Below, in pieces: positions 1 through 9,600 of a stretch of 64,000 bases of DNA. The position numbers were made by a program, and so were the translations under genes. The notes under the pieces were generated by a model. The model saw only the letters and a list, made by a program, of their open reading frames with translations, was not told where the DNA came from and did no database searches. Every line of letters starts with the position of its first letter. The stretch's first letter is position 1. Origin of the DNA: HyVt-105 sp049975425 (GTDB lineage: Bacteria; Bacteroidota; Bacteroidia; Bacteroidales; VadinHA17). The stretch lies in NCBI GenBank assembly GCA_049975425.1, contig JBNGDI010000012.1:16890-80889 (forward strand), given 5' to 3'.

Positions 1-1
1 T

Positions 2-1300
2 GTGTGTTACGGGGCGCAGTACATTGCCCGTGAATCGGGGGGAGAAGTACTTGCTTCCGCTTCCAGGGAGTACGGCAGGGCCAACCTCCGGTTCATCGAT
101 CCTGAAAGTGTACTGTTCAGAGGAGTATCCCTGAATACCCAGGTATGGATGTCGCATGGCGACACCATAGAAAAAATACCGGAACATTTTAAAATTACCG
201 GCAGTACAGGCGATGTGAGGGTGGGGGCCTACGAAGTACAGGGGGAAAACACCTGCGGAATACAGTTTCATCCTGAAGTGTATCATACAGTGGAAGGGCT
301 GACCATTCTGAGGAACTTTGTGGTGGATATCTGCGGTTGCCGTCAGAACTGGACTCCCGCCTCCTTTATAGAAACTACCGTTTCAGAACTAAGGGAAAAA
401 CTCCGGTCCGACCGGGTGGTGCTGGGCCTTTCGGGAGGGATCGATTCCTCGGTTACCGCCATGCTGCTGCACCGGGCCATCGGAAAAAACCTGTACTGTA
501 TCTTTGTCGATAACGGCCTGCTCAGAAAGAATGAATTCAGGGATGTACTTGATTCTTATCAGCATCTTGGATTAAATGTTATTGGCGTGGATGCCCGGAA
601 GGAGTTCTATGACAGTTTAAAGGGGGTGACCGATCCGGAAAAAAAACGCAGGGTCATCGGCCGGTGCTTCATTGATGTATTCAACAGGGAAGCTCACCGT
701 ATCAGTGGGGTGAAATGGCTGGCTCAGGGTACCATCTATCCCGATGTAATCGAATCGGTGTCGGTGAACGGCCCTTCTTCTACCATAAAATCGCACCATA
801 ATGTGGGTGGCCTTCCGGAAAGGATGCACCTGAAAGTGGTGGAACCATTGAGACTGCTGTTTAAGGATGAGGTGCGGAAAGTTGGGGTGGCGCTGGGTAT
901 GCACGAACAATTGCTCAGACGGCATCCGTTTCCAGGACCCGGACTGGGAATACGCATCCTGGGGGAGGTAACCCCTGAAAAAGTAATTATGGCCCAGGAA
1001 GCAGATGATATTTACATCCGGAGGCTGAGAGAAAACGGCCTTTACGATGAAGTGTGGCAGGCAGGTGTTATTCTCCTGCCGGTGCAAAGCGTGGGGGTGA
1101 TGGGGGATGAACGTACCTATGAATATGTGGTGGTACTCCGGGCCGTGACCTCTACCGATGGCATGACGGCCGACTGGGCCCATCTGCCCTTTGAGTTTCT
1201 GGGGAAAGTATCGAATGAGATCATCAACCGGGTGAAAGGGATCAACCGGGTGGTATACGATATCAGTTCAAAACCTCCGGCTACCATAGAATGGGAATAA
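2..1300 (+). CDS. guaA: GMP synthase (glutamine-hydrolysing), 3' part
   Basis: Makes GMP from XMP, ATP and glutamine in the cytoplasm. The gene is cut by the left window edge: the first codons already encode the class I glutamine amidotransferase nucleophile motif (Cys-Tyr-Gly, cysteine at codon 2 of the fragment), so roughly the first 80 residues lie outside. The triad His/Glu motif FHPE is at fragment residues 89-92. The ATP-pyrophosphatase P-loop SGGIDSS is at 144-150, and the dimerisation domain with HPFPGPGLG and the typical terminal KPPATIEWE follow. The domain order and C-terminus are complete for GuaA. The next gene starts 40 bases downstream on the same strand. Confidence 0.97.
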   Translation: MCYGAQYIARESGGEVLASASREYGRANLRFIDPESVLFRGVSLNTQVWMSHGDTIEKIPEHFKITGSTGDVRVGAYEVQGENTCGIQFHPEVYHTVEGLTILRNFVVDICGCRQNWTPASFIETTVSELREKLRSDRVVLGLSGGIDSSVTAMLLHRAIGKNLYCIFVDNGLLRKNEFRDVLDSYQHLGLNVIGVDARKEFYDSLKGVTDPEKKRRVIGRCFIDVFNREAHRISGVKWLAQGTIYPDVIESVSVNGPSSTIKSHHNVGGLPERMHLKVVEPLRLLFKDEVRKVGVALGMHEQLLRRHPFPGPGLGIRILGEVTPEKVIMAQEADDIYIRRLRENGLYDEVWQAGVILLPVQSVGVMGDERTYEYVVVLRAVTSTDGMTADWAHLPFEFLGKVSNEIINRVKGINRVVYDISSKPPATIEWE

Positions 1301-1340
1301 TCAGGAAAGAGGATACACAGGGTATATATTCATAAGGTAA

Positions 1341-2957
1341 ATGCAAAAAAAAATGAAGATAAACAGGGGATTATCACGATGGGGAGGATGGGTGCTGTTG
1401 CTGTGGCTGCCGGTTCTTGCCCAGGCTCAGATGTTCAGTGAACAGGCATTCAAGCTCAACCGGGTGCTGAATCTGGTAAGCAGCTATTATGTGGATTCGG
1501 TCAACGAAGAGAAGCTGGTTGAGAAGGCCATCATGGAAATGCTGAAAGACCTCGACCCGCATTCGGTGTATATTCCCTCAGATGAAGTACGCCGGATGAA
1601 TGATGAACTGTCGGGGAATTTCGAGGGCATCGGAATACAGTTCAATGTACTGTATGATACCATTCTCGTCATATCCCCCATTCCGGGAGGTCCCTCGGAA
1701 AAGGTGGGTATGCGGGCAGGCGACCGGATCATCGAGATTGATTACGAACAGGTGGCCGGTGTGGGCATCAGCACCACCGAAGTCCAGGACCGGCTGATGG
1801 GAGAAAAGGGGACCCAGGTGGTGGTGACTGTTTTACGAAGGGGAGTGGATGAACCCATCCATTTCACCATTACACGCGACAAAATTCCGATATACAGCCT
1901 GGATGCCGCCTATATGGTGAATAAACGGGTGGGGTATGTCAAATTGAACCGTTTCTCCATTACCACGACGGATGAATTTGATGATGCTGTTGATGAAATG
2001 ATTGAAAAAGGTATGCAGGATATTGTGATCGATCTGCGGGGCAACGGAGGCGGTGTTATGGAAGTGGCAGTTGATCTGCTCGACAGGTTTTTCCCTGAGA
2101 GACGGCTGGTTTTGTACATGGAAGGGCTGAATACACCCAGGAAGGACTATTTTACCACCAGGGGGGGTAACCTGGCAGATACACGGGTGGTGGTGCTGCT
2201 TGATGAGGGTTCTGCCTCTGCCAGCGAAATTATGGCCGGAGCGTTCCAGGACTGGGACAGGGGAATCATTCTGGGCCGGAGGTCGTTTGGCAAAGGGCTG
2301 GTGCAAAGATTGTTCGCCCTGCCCGATGGTTCGATGATGCGGCTGACGGTAGCACGGTATTATACTCCTACCGGGCGTTCTATTCAAAAACCCTATGACA
2401 ACGGATTCGATGCATACCTGTCAGAGCTCTACTCACGTTATACCCGGGGTGAATATCTTCATGCCGACAGCATTTCACTGCCCGATTCATTAATGTTTCA
2501 AACACTGAAGTCGGGCAGAAAAGTGTACGGGGGAGGGGGGATCATGCCCGATATTTTTGTCCCTGCCGATACCGTGGGATTTTCAGATTATTACCGCGAC
2601 CTGATCCAGCGGGGAATACTCAACCGCTTCATCCTTGATTATATTGATACCAACCGCAAAAGCCTGAGGAAACAATATTCTGATTTTGAGAAATTCGATC
2701 GGAATTTCCGGGTGGGTGAGGAGATGATGGAAAAACTGGTGAGTTATGCGGAAAAGGACGGATTGCCCCGTGACCGGGAACAGATCGATCAGTCACGGGA
2801 ACTGATAGGTCTTTTAATGAAAGCACTGATTGCACGCGACCTATGGGATACCACCGAATATTTCCGTGTGGTGAACCAGGTGGATCCTACCCTTGCAAAG
2901 GCAGTAAACCTGTTACAGGATAATGACCTGTATTCCCGGATTCTCCTCGGAAATTAA
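1341..2957 (+). CDS. S41 family C-terminal processing peptidase (CtpA-like)
   Basis: Secreted or periplasmic serine protease of the tail-specific/CtpA family, 538 residues. A hydrophobic signal sequence at about residues 15-30 ends in AQAQ. A PDZ domain (about 85-170, with the GIGIQF and GPSEKVGMRAGD motifs) is followed by the S41 core: DLRGNGGG at 231-238, the nucleophile region GSASASE at 290-296 and the lysine of FGKG at 316-319, giving the Ser-Lys dyad. About 150 residues follow the catalytic core, as in many Bacteroidota members. The start at 1341 lies close to a second ATG at 1353; either is possible. It may process secreted proteins; the substrate cannot be told from sequence. Confidence 0.93.
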   Translation: MQKKMKINRGLSRWGGWVLLLWLPVLAQAQMFSEQAFKLNRVLNLVSSYYVDSVNEEKLVEKAIMEMLKDLDPHSVYIPSDEVRRMNDELSGNFEGIGIQFNVLYDTILVISPIPGGPSEKVGMRAGDRIIEIDYEQVAGVGISTTEVQDRLMGEKGTQVVVTVLRRGVDEPIHFTITRDKIPIYSLDAAYMVNKRVGYVKLNRFSITTTDEFDDAVDEMIEKGMQDIVIDLRGNGGGVMEVAVDLLDRFFPERRLVLYMEGLNTPRKDYFTTRGGNLADTRVVVLLDEGSASASEIMAGAFQDWDRGIILGRRSFGKGLVQRLFALPDGSMMRLTVARYYTPTGRSIQKPYDNGFDAYLSELYSRYTRGEYLHADSISLPDSLMFQTLKSGRKVYGGGGIMPDIFVPADTVGFSDYYRDLIQRGILNRFILDYIDTNRKSLRKQYSDFEKFDRNFRVGEEMMEKLVSYAEKDGLPRDREQIDQSRELIGLLMKALIARDLWDTTEYFRVVNQVDPTLAKAVNLLQDNDLYSRILLGN

Positions 2958-2980
2958 GCCGGCAGGGGCTGTCAGGGATC

Positions 2981-3580
2981 ATGGACTGGATTATCCATCA
3001 TCTGAACCTGGTTGTTGAGATCTTCGGTGCGGTTACCGGATTGATCTACCTGTATTTTTCCATCAGGCAGAACATCTGGCTCTGGCCGCTTGGCATCTTT
3101 ACCTCGTCGGTTTACATCTATGTGTTCTTTGCATCGAAGTTTTATGCCGATATGGGATTGCAGGGGTACTATCTGGTGGTCAGTATTTACGGGTGGTACC
3201 ACTGGTTGCATGGAACCTCAGGTAACCGGTCCGACGACCTGCCTGTAAGCCGTACTTCCCGCAGGCAATGGGTGGTGCTGCTCATCATTACCCTGGTTCT
3301 TTTTGTTCTTATGGCATGGGTACTCGAGCGTTTTACCGATTCGGATGTTCCCCGGTGGGATGCTTTTACCACGGCAGCCAGCATTACCGCCACCTGGATG
3401 CTGGCCAGAAAATTACTGGAGCACTGGCTGATATGGGTTGTAGTTGATGCTGTGTCGATGGGTCTTTATGTTTATAAGGGCCTTTATCCCACGGTGGGCT
3501 TGTTTGCCGTTTATACTCTGATGGCTGTAAAAGGATATGTTGAATGGAAAAAGGATCTTCTGCAACAGAACAAAGCGTAA
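2981..3580 (+). CDS. pnuC: Nicotinamide riboside transporter PnuC
   Basis: Inner-membrane facilitator of the PnuC family (SWEET-like fold), 199 residues with about seven hydrophobic segments. Family-type features include the early segment NIWLWPLGI, the WYHWL motif around residue 70 and the conserved W-x-VVD-x-x-SMGLYVYKGLY motif near residues 148-165. It overlaps the following NadR-like kinase gene by 37 bases. That pairing supports uptake coupled to phosphorylation: PnuC transport of nicotinamide riboside is known to be driven by intracellular phosphorylation. No riboswitch is visible upstream; the gene follows the protease gene by only 23 bases and is probably co-transcribed with it. Confidence 0.93.
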   Translation: MDWIIHHLNLVVEIFGAVTGLIYLYFSIRQNIWLWPLGIFTSSVYIYVFFASKFYADMGLQGYYLVVSIYGWYHWLHGTSGNRSDDLPVSRTSRRQWVVLLIITLVLFVLMAWVLERFTDSDVPRWDAFTTAASITATWMLARKLLEHWLIWVVVDAVSMGLYVYKGLYPTVGLFAVYTLMAVKGYVEWKKDLLQQNKA

Positions 3581-4122
3581 AGAAAGTGGTGATCACCGGC
3601 GCCGAATCAACCGGGAAAACCACCCTGGCAAGAGATCTGGCCAGGGTGGCCGGAACGGCCTGGATCCCCGAATTCGCCCGGGAATATGTCGGAAACCTGA
3701 AACGACCCTGCCGGTACGAAGATGTGGAACGGATTGCCCGGAAACAACGGGAACAGCCTGCCGAATATCTGGAAGCAGCCAGGGGATATCTTTTTCTGGA
3801 TACCTATCTGATCATTACCAGGGTGTGGTTCCGGGAAGTGTTCAAAAGGGAACCTCGCTGGCTCGGAGAAGCACTCGGGAAACGGGAGATCGACCTGTTT
3901 TTACTCTGCGAGACCGATATTCCGTGGATACCCGATCCTCTCAGGGAAAATCCGGGAGCCAGGCGCGAATACCTGTCGGAGCTATACAGGAAGGAACTGG
4001 ATGCCCTGAAATTGCCCTGGCGACTGGTAACCGGGTACGGAGAGGAAAGGCTGAAAAATGCCTGTTCGATACTTCAAAAGTTTTTCAATGACGAAAAAAC
4101 CTTTACCTGTGGGCAGAAATAA
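3544..4122 (+). CDS. NadR-like P-loop kinase (ribosylnicotinamide kinase-type ATPase)
   Basis: A 192-residue P-loop protein with Walker A motif GAESTGKTT at about residues 19-27, followed by the WIPEFAREYVG segment typical of the C-terminal kinase domain of NadR and its stand-alone relatives. It lacks the nucleotidyltransferase and HTH domains of full NadR. Because it starts inside pnuC, the most likely role is phosphorylating incoming nicotinamide riboside to NMN for NAD salvage. This is inference from context; stand-alone members are often annotated only as AAA family ATPase. The ATG at 3544 gives translational coupling to pnuC. Confidence 0.85.
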   Translation: MEKGSSATEQSVKKVVITGAESTGKTTLARDLARVAGTAWIPEFAREYVGNLKRPCRYEDVERIARKQREQPAEYLEAARGYLFLDTYLIITRVWFREVFKREPRWLGEALGKREIDLFLLCETDIPWIPDPLRENPGARREYLSELYRKELDALKLPWRLVTGYGEERLKNACSILQKFFNDEKTFTCGQK

Positions 4123-5332
4123 AGCCGGGTCGGCCGGGGAGTCGTTCGAAGTAGTGGTGAAGACCTTTCACGGTCTGGAAGAACTTCTGGCCGAAGAAAT
4201 ACGTGTGCTGACCGGGAAACCCGTACGTATCCTGCACCGGGCAGTCTCTTTCAGGGGAGATATGGCCGGGTTGTACAGAGCCAATTATCAGTTGAATACA
4301 GCGGTGCGGGTACTCAGAACCCTGTGTTCGGGTCCGGCCGGCTCACGTGAAACATTTTACGGTTTGATCAGGCAGTTTCCCTGGGAAAGAATAATGAGTT
4401 ACCACCAATCCCTGCGTGTGGATGTGGTGGGTTCATCGCAGATATTTCGCAATACCCGGTATGCGGCCTTGCTGGCCAAGGATGCCATGGCAGACCGTTT
4501 CAGGGAACTGACGGGTCAGCGGCCCAGTGTGGACCTTGAAAATCCGGATATCCGGATACATATCCTGATGCTGGAAGACAGAGCCGTGGTGTCGCTTGAC
4601 AGCTCGGGGGAGTCCCTGCACCAGCGCGGGTATCGTGCCGAACAGGTGGATGCTCCCCTGAATGAGGTGCTTGCCTCTGCTCTGGTGATGTTTTCGGGGT
4701 GGGACCGGCGCACGCCGTTCATTGATCCGATGTGCGGATCGGGAACCATCCTGCTGGAAGCTGCCCGCCTGGCTTTGAATATTCCCCCCGGTTACAGGCG
4801 CAGGGCGTTTGCCTTCGAGAACTGGAAGAATCATGACCCTGATCTCTGGCGCGAAGTAGTTAACAGGGCCCATGAGGATGAATTACACGAGGCACCCCTC
4901 CTGCTGGGAGGGGATATTTCCGCAGCCGCAATTGATATCACCGCCCGGAATGCAGAACGTGCCGGCCTGCGGAGACACATCAGGCTTGCTCATAAACCTT
5001 TTGACGGACTGGTTAAACCCGCTCCCGAAGGCTCGATCATTATGAATCCTCCTTACGGTGAAAGGCTGAAGATGAACAACCAGCTCAGTTTTTACTCTGA
5101 GGTGGGAAATGTTCTCAAGCATAAATTTACTGGTTACAGAGCCTGGATCTTTTCATCGAACCGGGAAGCACTCAAGGCCCTGGGACTGAAACCCACCAGG
5201 CGCTATACCCTTTATAACGGACCGCTGGAAAGTTATTTTTACGGTTATGATCTGTATCCGGGGACACGGAAATCGGGAAATAACGGCTCCGGGAATGATA
5301 CCGGTTCGTCAAAAAGTTCCAGACTTTCGTAA
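4058..5332 (+). CDS. THUMP-domain class I SAM-dependent RNA methyltransferase (RlmL/YpsC-like)
   Basis: Predicted rRNA guanine-N2 methyltransferase of the RlmL N-terminal/YpsC family, about 420 residues. An N-terminal ferredoxin-like and THUMP region (KTFHGLEELLAEE at about 35-47) precedes a Rossmann methyltransferase domain with SAM motif DPMCGSGTILLEAA and catalytic NPPYGERL. The gene overlaps the preceding kinase gene. Two starts are possible: 4058, preceded at a 7-base spacing by a purine-rich GAGGAAAGG, and 4088, which fits the usual family length better. The last 20 residues are low-complexity Ser/Gly/Asn. Confidence 0.9.
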   Translation: MPVRYFKSFSMTKKPLPVGRNKAGSAGESFEVVVKTFHGLEELLAEEIRVLTGKPVRILHRAVSFRGDMAGLYRANYQLNTAVRVLRTLCSGPAGSRETFYGLIRQFPWERIMSYHQSLRVDVVGSSQIFRNTRYAALLAKDAMADRFRELTGQRPSVDLENPDIRIHILMLEDRAVVSLDSSGESLHQRGYRAEQVDAPLNEVLASALVMFSGWDRRTPFIDPMCGSGTILLEAARLALNIPPGYRRRAFAFENWKNHDPDLWREVVNRAHEDELHEAPLLLGGDISAAAIDITARNAERAGLRRHIRLAHKPFDGLVKPAPEGSIIMNPPYGERLKMNNQLSFYSEVGNVLKHKFTGYRAWIFSSNREALKALGLKPTRRYTLYNGPLESYFYGYDLYPGTRKSGNNGSGNDTGSSKSSRLS

Positions 5333-5541
5333 AAAACCGGATATTCGAAGCAACCTTTGGGGGACGTTGCCGGTCACAGAATAATAGCGGATACCGGGAA
5401 GAACAGATAGAAAAAAAATGACAGCAAATGTCAACGGGTGAAAAGGTGAACTCTGATAAGTTGGAATTTTTTTTATATTTGTTCAGTTAATGATTTATTT
5501 TCTATACTTTTACATTGAGCAAGGAACAACAACATCCTGAG
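5333..5541. other. AT-rich intergenic region upstream of siaB-like gene
   Basis: About 180-210 bases without a recognisable gene. The distal half is AT-rich and holds two promoter-like motifs for the downstream gene, TATATTTG at 5474-5481 and TACTTTTA at 5505-5512. No tRNA, terminator or repeat was recognised. Confidence 0.5.
5474..5512 (+). promoter_or_regulatory. Candidate Bacteroidota promoter(s) for the SiaB/SiaC pair
   Basis: TATATTTG (5474-5481) matches the Bacteroidota -7 consensus TAnnTTTG exactly; TACTTTTA (5505-5512) differs only in the last base. If the second is used, transcription would begin near 5518, after the TTG at 5515, and translation would have to start at the ATG at 5542. 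No convincing -33 TTTG is spaced correctly for either. Confidence 0.4.
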
Positions 5542-6099
5542 ATGGGCTTCAATGTTGACGATTTCTTCAAGGAATTGGACGGAGGGCAAGTGCTTCTTTT
5601 ATATAAGGGCAGTATTACCACGGAAATCATCAACCATGCCCTGGATGTTGTGGAGGGCAAGCTTCAGGAGTACAATGAAGATGCAAAGCTCAGGAAGAAG
5701 GTCTATAATGTACTGGTGGAAAGCCTTCAAAACCTGTATCATCACATAGATGATCTGCCCGAGGATTACAGGGATGAATACGAAAGCAGGTACGGAGTGC
5801 TGGTGGTTTCCAGGGTAGACGATTCCTATAAGATTGCCACCGGGAATTTTATCAGGTCGGAAAAGATCAAATACCTGAAAGACAAGATTGACAAGATCAA
5901 TTCACTTTCCAGGGAAGAGCTGAAAGACATGTACAAATTTATACTGAATCACCAGAAAATATCAGACAAGGGAGGAGGAGGACTCGGCCTGGTGGATATT
6001 GCCCGTAAAACCGGTAATAAACTGAATTATGTTTTTCATAATTTCAATAATGATTACTATTTTTTCAACCTGGATGTTTTTGTCTCTGAAAAATCATAA
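5515..6099 (+). CDS. SiaB family protein kinase (DUF6272)
   Basis: A 194-residue protein resembling SiaB, the GHKL-type kinase that phosphorylates the small regulator SiaC in the Pseudomonas SiaABCD pathway. Features seen: a helical start with FNVDDFF, an N-box-like helix around residues 60-75 (VYNVLVESLQNLYHH) and a glycine-rich ATP-lid-like segment SDKGGGGLGLVDIARK near 152-167. The next gene, 20 bases downstream, is a SiaC-type protein, which strongly supports the assignment. The start is uncertain: TTG at 5515 or ATG at 5542 (MGFNVDDFF). No phosphatase (SiaA) or diguanylate cyclase (SiaD) gene is adjacent. Confidence 0.85.
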   Translation: MSKEQQHPEMGFNVDDFFKELDGGQVLLLYKGSITTEIINHALDVVEGKLQEYNEDAKLRKKVYNVLVESLQNLYHHIDDLPEDYRDEYESRYGVLVVSRVDDSYKIATGNFIRSEKIKYLKDKIDKINSLSREELKDMYKFILNHQKISDKGGGGLGLVDIARKTGNKLNYVFHNFNNDYYFFNLDVFVSEKS

Positions 6100-6119
6100 T
6101 AAAATAAATTGCATCACAT

Positions 6120-6506
6120 ATGGAACTGGAACCAATTAACATTGAGGGAACACCCAAGACCCCGTCGGTAAAATTCAATGCGGAAGAGGGAATTATCGAG
6201 ATCAAAGGGAGATCCATTCCTGAAAACTCCATTGAGTTTTACAAGCCTTTGGTTGACTGGCTGGAAGAATACAAGAAAAATCCGCTGGATAAAACGGTGG
6301 TGAATATCCAGCTGGAATACTTCAATACGAGCTCTTCCAAATGCATCCTGGATGTTTTCAAAAAGCTGGAGGCTATTCACAAGGCCAAAAACGAAGTGGA
6401 GATCAACTGGTATTATGAGGAAGACGATGAGGATATGCTTGAAGCAGGAGAGGATTATGAATCGATCATTCGTATACCTTTTAAAATGATAGAGATTGTA
6501 GAATAA
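6120..6506 (+). CDS. SiaC family regulatory phosphoprotein (DUF1987)
   Basis: A 128-residue STAS-like small regulator of the DUF1987/SiaC family. The family phosphoacceptor motif is present as YFNTSSSK, with the threonine at residue 70. In Pseudomonas, SiaC binds the diguanylate cyclase SiaD and is controlled by SiaB phosphorylation and SiaA dephosphorylation. Here it directly follows the SiaB-like kinase gene and is closed by a terminator at 6540-6573. The C-terminus is strongly acidic. Its output partner in this organism is unknown because no siaD homologue is in view. Confidence 0.88.
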   Translation: MELEPINIEGTPKTPSVKFNAEEGIIEIKGRSIPENSIEFYKPLVDWLEEYKKNPLDKTVVNIQLEYFNTSSSKCILDVFKKLEAIHKAKNEVEINWYYEEDDEDMLEAGEDYESIIRIPFKMIEIVE

Positions 6507-6539
6507 TGATATTTACGCGGTGTTGCCGGGAAATAAAAG

Positions 6540-6573
6540 GAGGCTGTCTCACAAGGGCAGCCTCTTTCTTTTT
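6540..6573 (+). terminator. Rho-independent terminator after siaB-siaC
   Basis: GAGGCTG (6540-6546) pairs with CAGCCTC (6558-6564) around an 11-base loop, followed by a T-rich run. It lies between the SiaC stop and the convergent ABC transporter gene. Confidence 0.8.
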
Positions 6574-6610
6574 ATTCCTGATTCATGTTCCTTTGTCGAG
6601 ACATGCATTT

Positions 6611-9600
6611 TTATATTTCCTCAACATCTTCCTGGCTGGAAAACCGGCTGCTTAACCGTTCCGCAAAATCGAGGAACTTTTTCAGCCACCGGTAATACAA
6701 TGCGATGAGGAAAATAGCGGTCATTATCCAGATCACAGCCAGGTTCATCCAGAAGGTATTGATGGTATATCCGAATAACTTTTTCTGCGGGGCATAAAAA
6801 TGGGCTTTGATAAAGGGATGTTCCGGGTCCATATAAATGGGATCCATTTTCTGGATCAGGTCGTCCCTGTATTCGATAATCCGGCTGGTTTCGTTGGCAT
6901 TGGTAACAAATTCGGTTAGCCGGTCATTTTTATGGTTGCGCTGTAACTGATTGAACCCTTCCCTGCCCAGGCGGCTCATCATATCCTGAATAATTTCATC
7001 CCGCCGTTGCAGGGCGGCATTGGAACGTTTCCGGTTGTATACCCTGACGGTTTCAATATAGGTTCTGGCAGAATCCAGTACTTCGGGGGTGATCCGGTCA
7101 GGGTACAACTGTTCCATATGATCGAACGGGATCAGGGGATTGCGGGCCAGTTCCTTGCCAATTTCATTCCTTACCAGCTTCAGGTCTTTCTTCAGAACTT
7201 CCTCTTTTCCCGGGTCGGCCAGGTTCATCTCTATCTGATCAAGCTTGTTATCCATGCTGGTGCTCCAGTAAAGCTTTTTGAAATCGGCATTGCTTCTGAT
7301 CTTGTCAATGTCATAGAAATTCCTTTCGAAAGCGTTTTCCTTGAACTGATGCACGGCCAGGGCCTCATAACCCCAGCGGGCGGTGATCAGCTCTCCATAC
7401 CAGGGAATAGTCTTAGGATTCGAAATAACCGGGTTCAGCTTCTCATACTTAACAATAATCCCGCTTAGTATAATCTGGGGAATGACCAGAAAGGGAATCA
7501 GGATGTAAATGGTAACCACGGTCTTGAAACTGTCGGATATGACCATGCCCATCAGATTGGCCGAAGCCCAGCAACTGAACAAGATGAGCCAGTAATGCCA
7601 GTACATGCCCCTGATCTCGATGATGCTGTTTCCTATCAATACAAAAGTCAGGGCCTGAATGGCCGAAATGGAAAATTGGACTGTTACCTTCGACATGACA
7701 TAACTTCCCCAGCTCAGATTCAGAAACGCTTCCCGCTTCAGGATTTTCCGGTCCTTGATGATCTCTTCTGCACTTACACTCAATCCCATAAAAATGGCAA
7801 TGATCACACCCATAAAAAGGTATACCGGGATATTGCTGTTGTTGAACAGGGTATATCCGTATTCATTCCCTGCCCCCACATCATAATACTTGATAAGAAA
7901 CGAAAGCAGCAGTGCCAGTATCGGGGCTTCCAGAAAAGTAATGGACAGGTATTGTACATTGGCCAGTTTCGAAAGAATATCGCGCTGGACAAATACCCTG
8001 AACTGCTTTAATTTATTGGGTATTTTGAAAGATATTTTTGGAATATCGGCAGACGGTTTCAGTTTTTTCCGGGTATTTTTTACAAACTCCTGGTAGTATT
8101 CATTCCATTCCTCCGGGCTGATTTTCCGGGTGGGGGTAACTTTGCCGTATTCATCCAGCACATTGGCTTCCACAATGTTGAATATCTGTTCCGGATTGAC
8201 ATTCCCGCATACGTGGCATTCGCTTTCATTCCAGTTGGCGTGATGGATTCTCGACTTGAAATAAATGATCGATTCGATGGGATCTCCGTCGTAAATCAGG
8301 TAACCACCGGTGTCAAGAATCAGCAGCTTGTCAAACATTTTGAATATATCCGACGAAGGCTGGTGGATCACGACGAATACCAGCTTCCCCTTCAGGGTCA
8401 GTTCCTTCAGCAGGTCCATGATATTTTCCGAATCCCGGCTTGACAATCCCGAGGTGGGCTCGTCGAGGAACAGAACCGCCGGTTCCCTGATCAGTTCCAG
8501 GGCAATATTCAGCCTTTTTCGCTGCCCACCGCTGATCTTTTTATTAAGAGGAGTGCCAACCTGTATGTCCTTGATTTCATATAGGCCGAGGTTTTGCAGT
8601 ACCCTGATTACCGCTTCCACCAGTTCTTCTTCCGTATAATTGTCGAAGCACAATCTGGCATTGTAATACAGGTTCTGGTAAACAGTAAGTTCCTCGATCA
8701 GCAGATCATCCTGCGAAACGAACCCGATGAGGCCTTCCACCTTTTCTTTTTCCCTGTGAATGTCCATGCCGTTGATAATCACCTGGCCATTCGAAGGGTT
8801 GTTGCTGCCGTTCAGTACATTCAGCAGGGTTGATTTACCTGCCCCGCTGGCTCCCATAATCCCGATCAGACGTCCCGATTCGGCCTCAAAACTCATGCGG
8901 TGCAAACCCACCTTGCCCCCGCTGAAATGATATTCTATTTCCCTGGCTTCGTATACAATCCTCGATTCCTGCAGTTCGGCTACAAACTGGCTGATCACAT
9001 CCCCGTAGTAAATGGGTTTGCTTTTCGGATCGCGGATCGACGACCCGGTATTGAATACATATACCTTGTCCTGCTGAATCAACTGCCCGTTCATATACAA
9101 TTCGCTCTGCCCTATATACCTTACCAGATACATGTTGGCGATCTCCACATTCAGGATCCTGATCTGCCCCTGGATCGATTCAGCATAAATATGCTTCACC
9201 TTGGGATGTGCGAATTTCTTGTTGTTGTCGATCAGCATTACCCGGGATGAATTGGGTATCTGTTCGAAAGGGTACAGCACAAAACCTTTCAGCCTGATGT
9301 ATTCATCTTCGGGTATGTTGAAGGTTTCGGCCACGGTTTTGATGAACTCCAGTTCCTGATCGGTTACGGTATCGCCGTCTGATTTGGAAAACTCGAGTAA
9401 CTGAAACAGAACGATGATCTTCTGCCGGGTTGTGAGTTCGTCATTAATCTCAGTGCATATCTTCAGTACACGTACCGAACTGGAACTAATCCGGTGTTTT
9501 CTCTTGTCTTTTTCTTTCTGCCGGTCCTGATGGATGCTGTAATAACCGTCGAATACCATCAGGTATTCTTTCACCAGTTCCTGGTTGAGCTGTCGTTTCA

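Noticed and set aside
2958..2981. A riboswitch upstream of pnuC
   Set aside because: Only 23 bases separate pnuC from the preceding gene, with no conserved riboswitch core.
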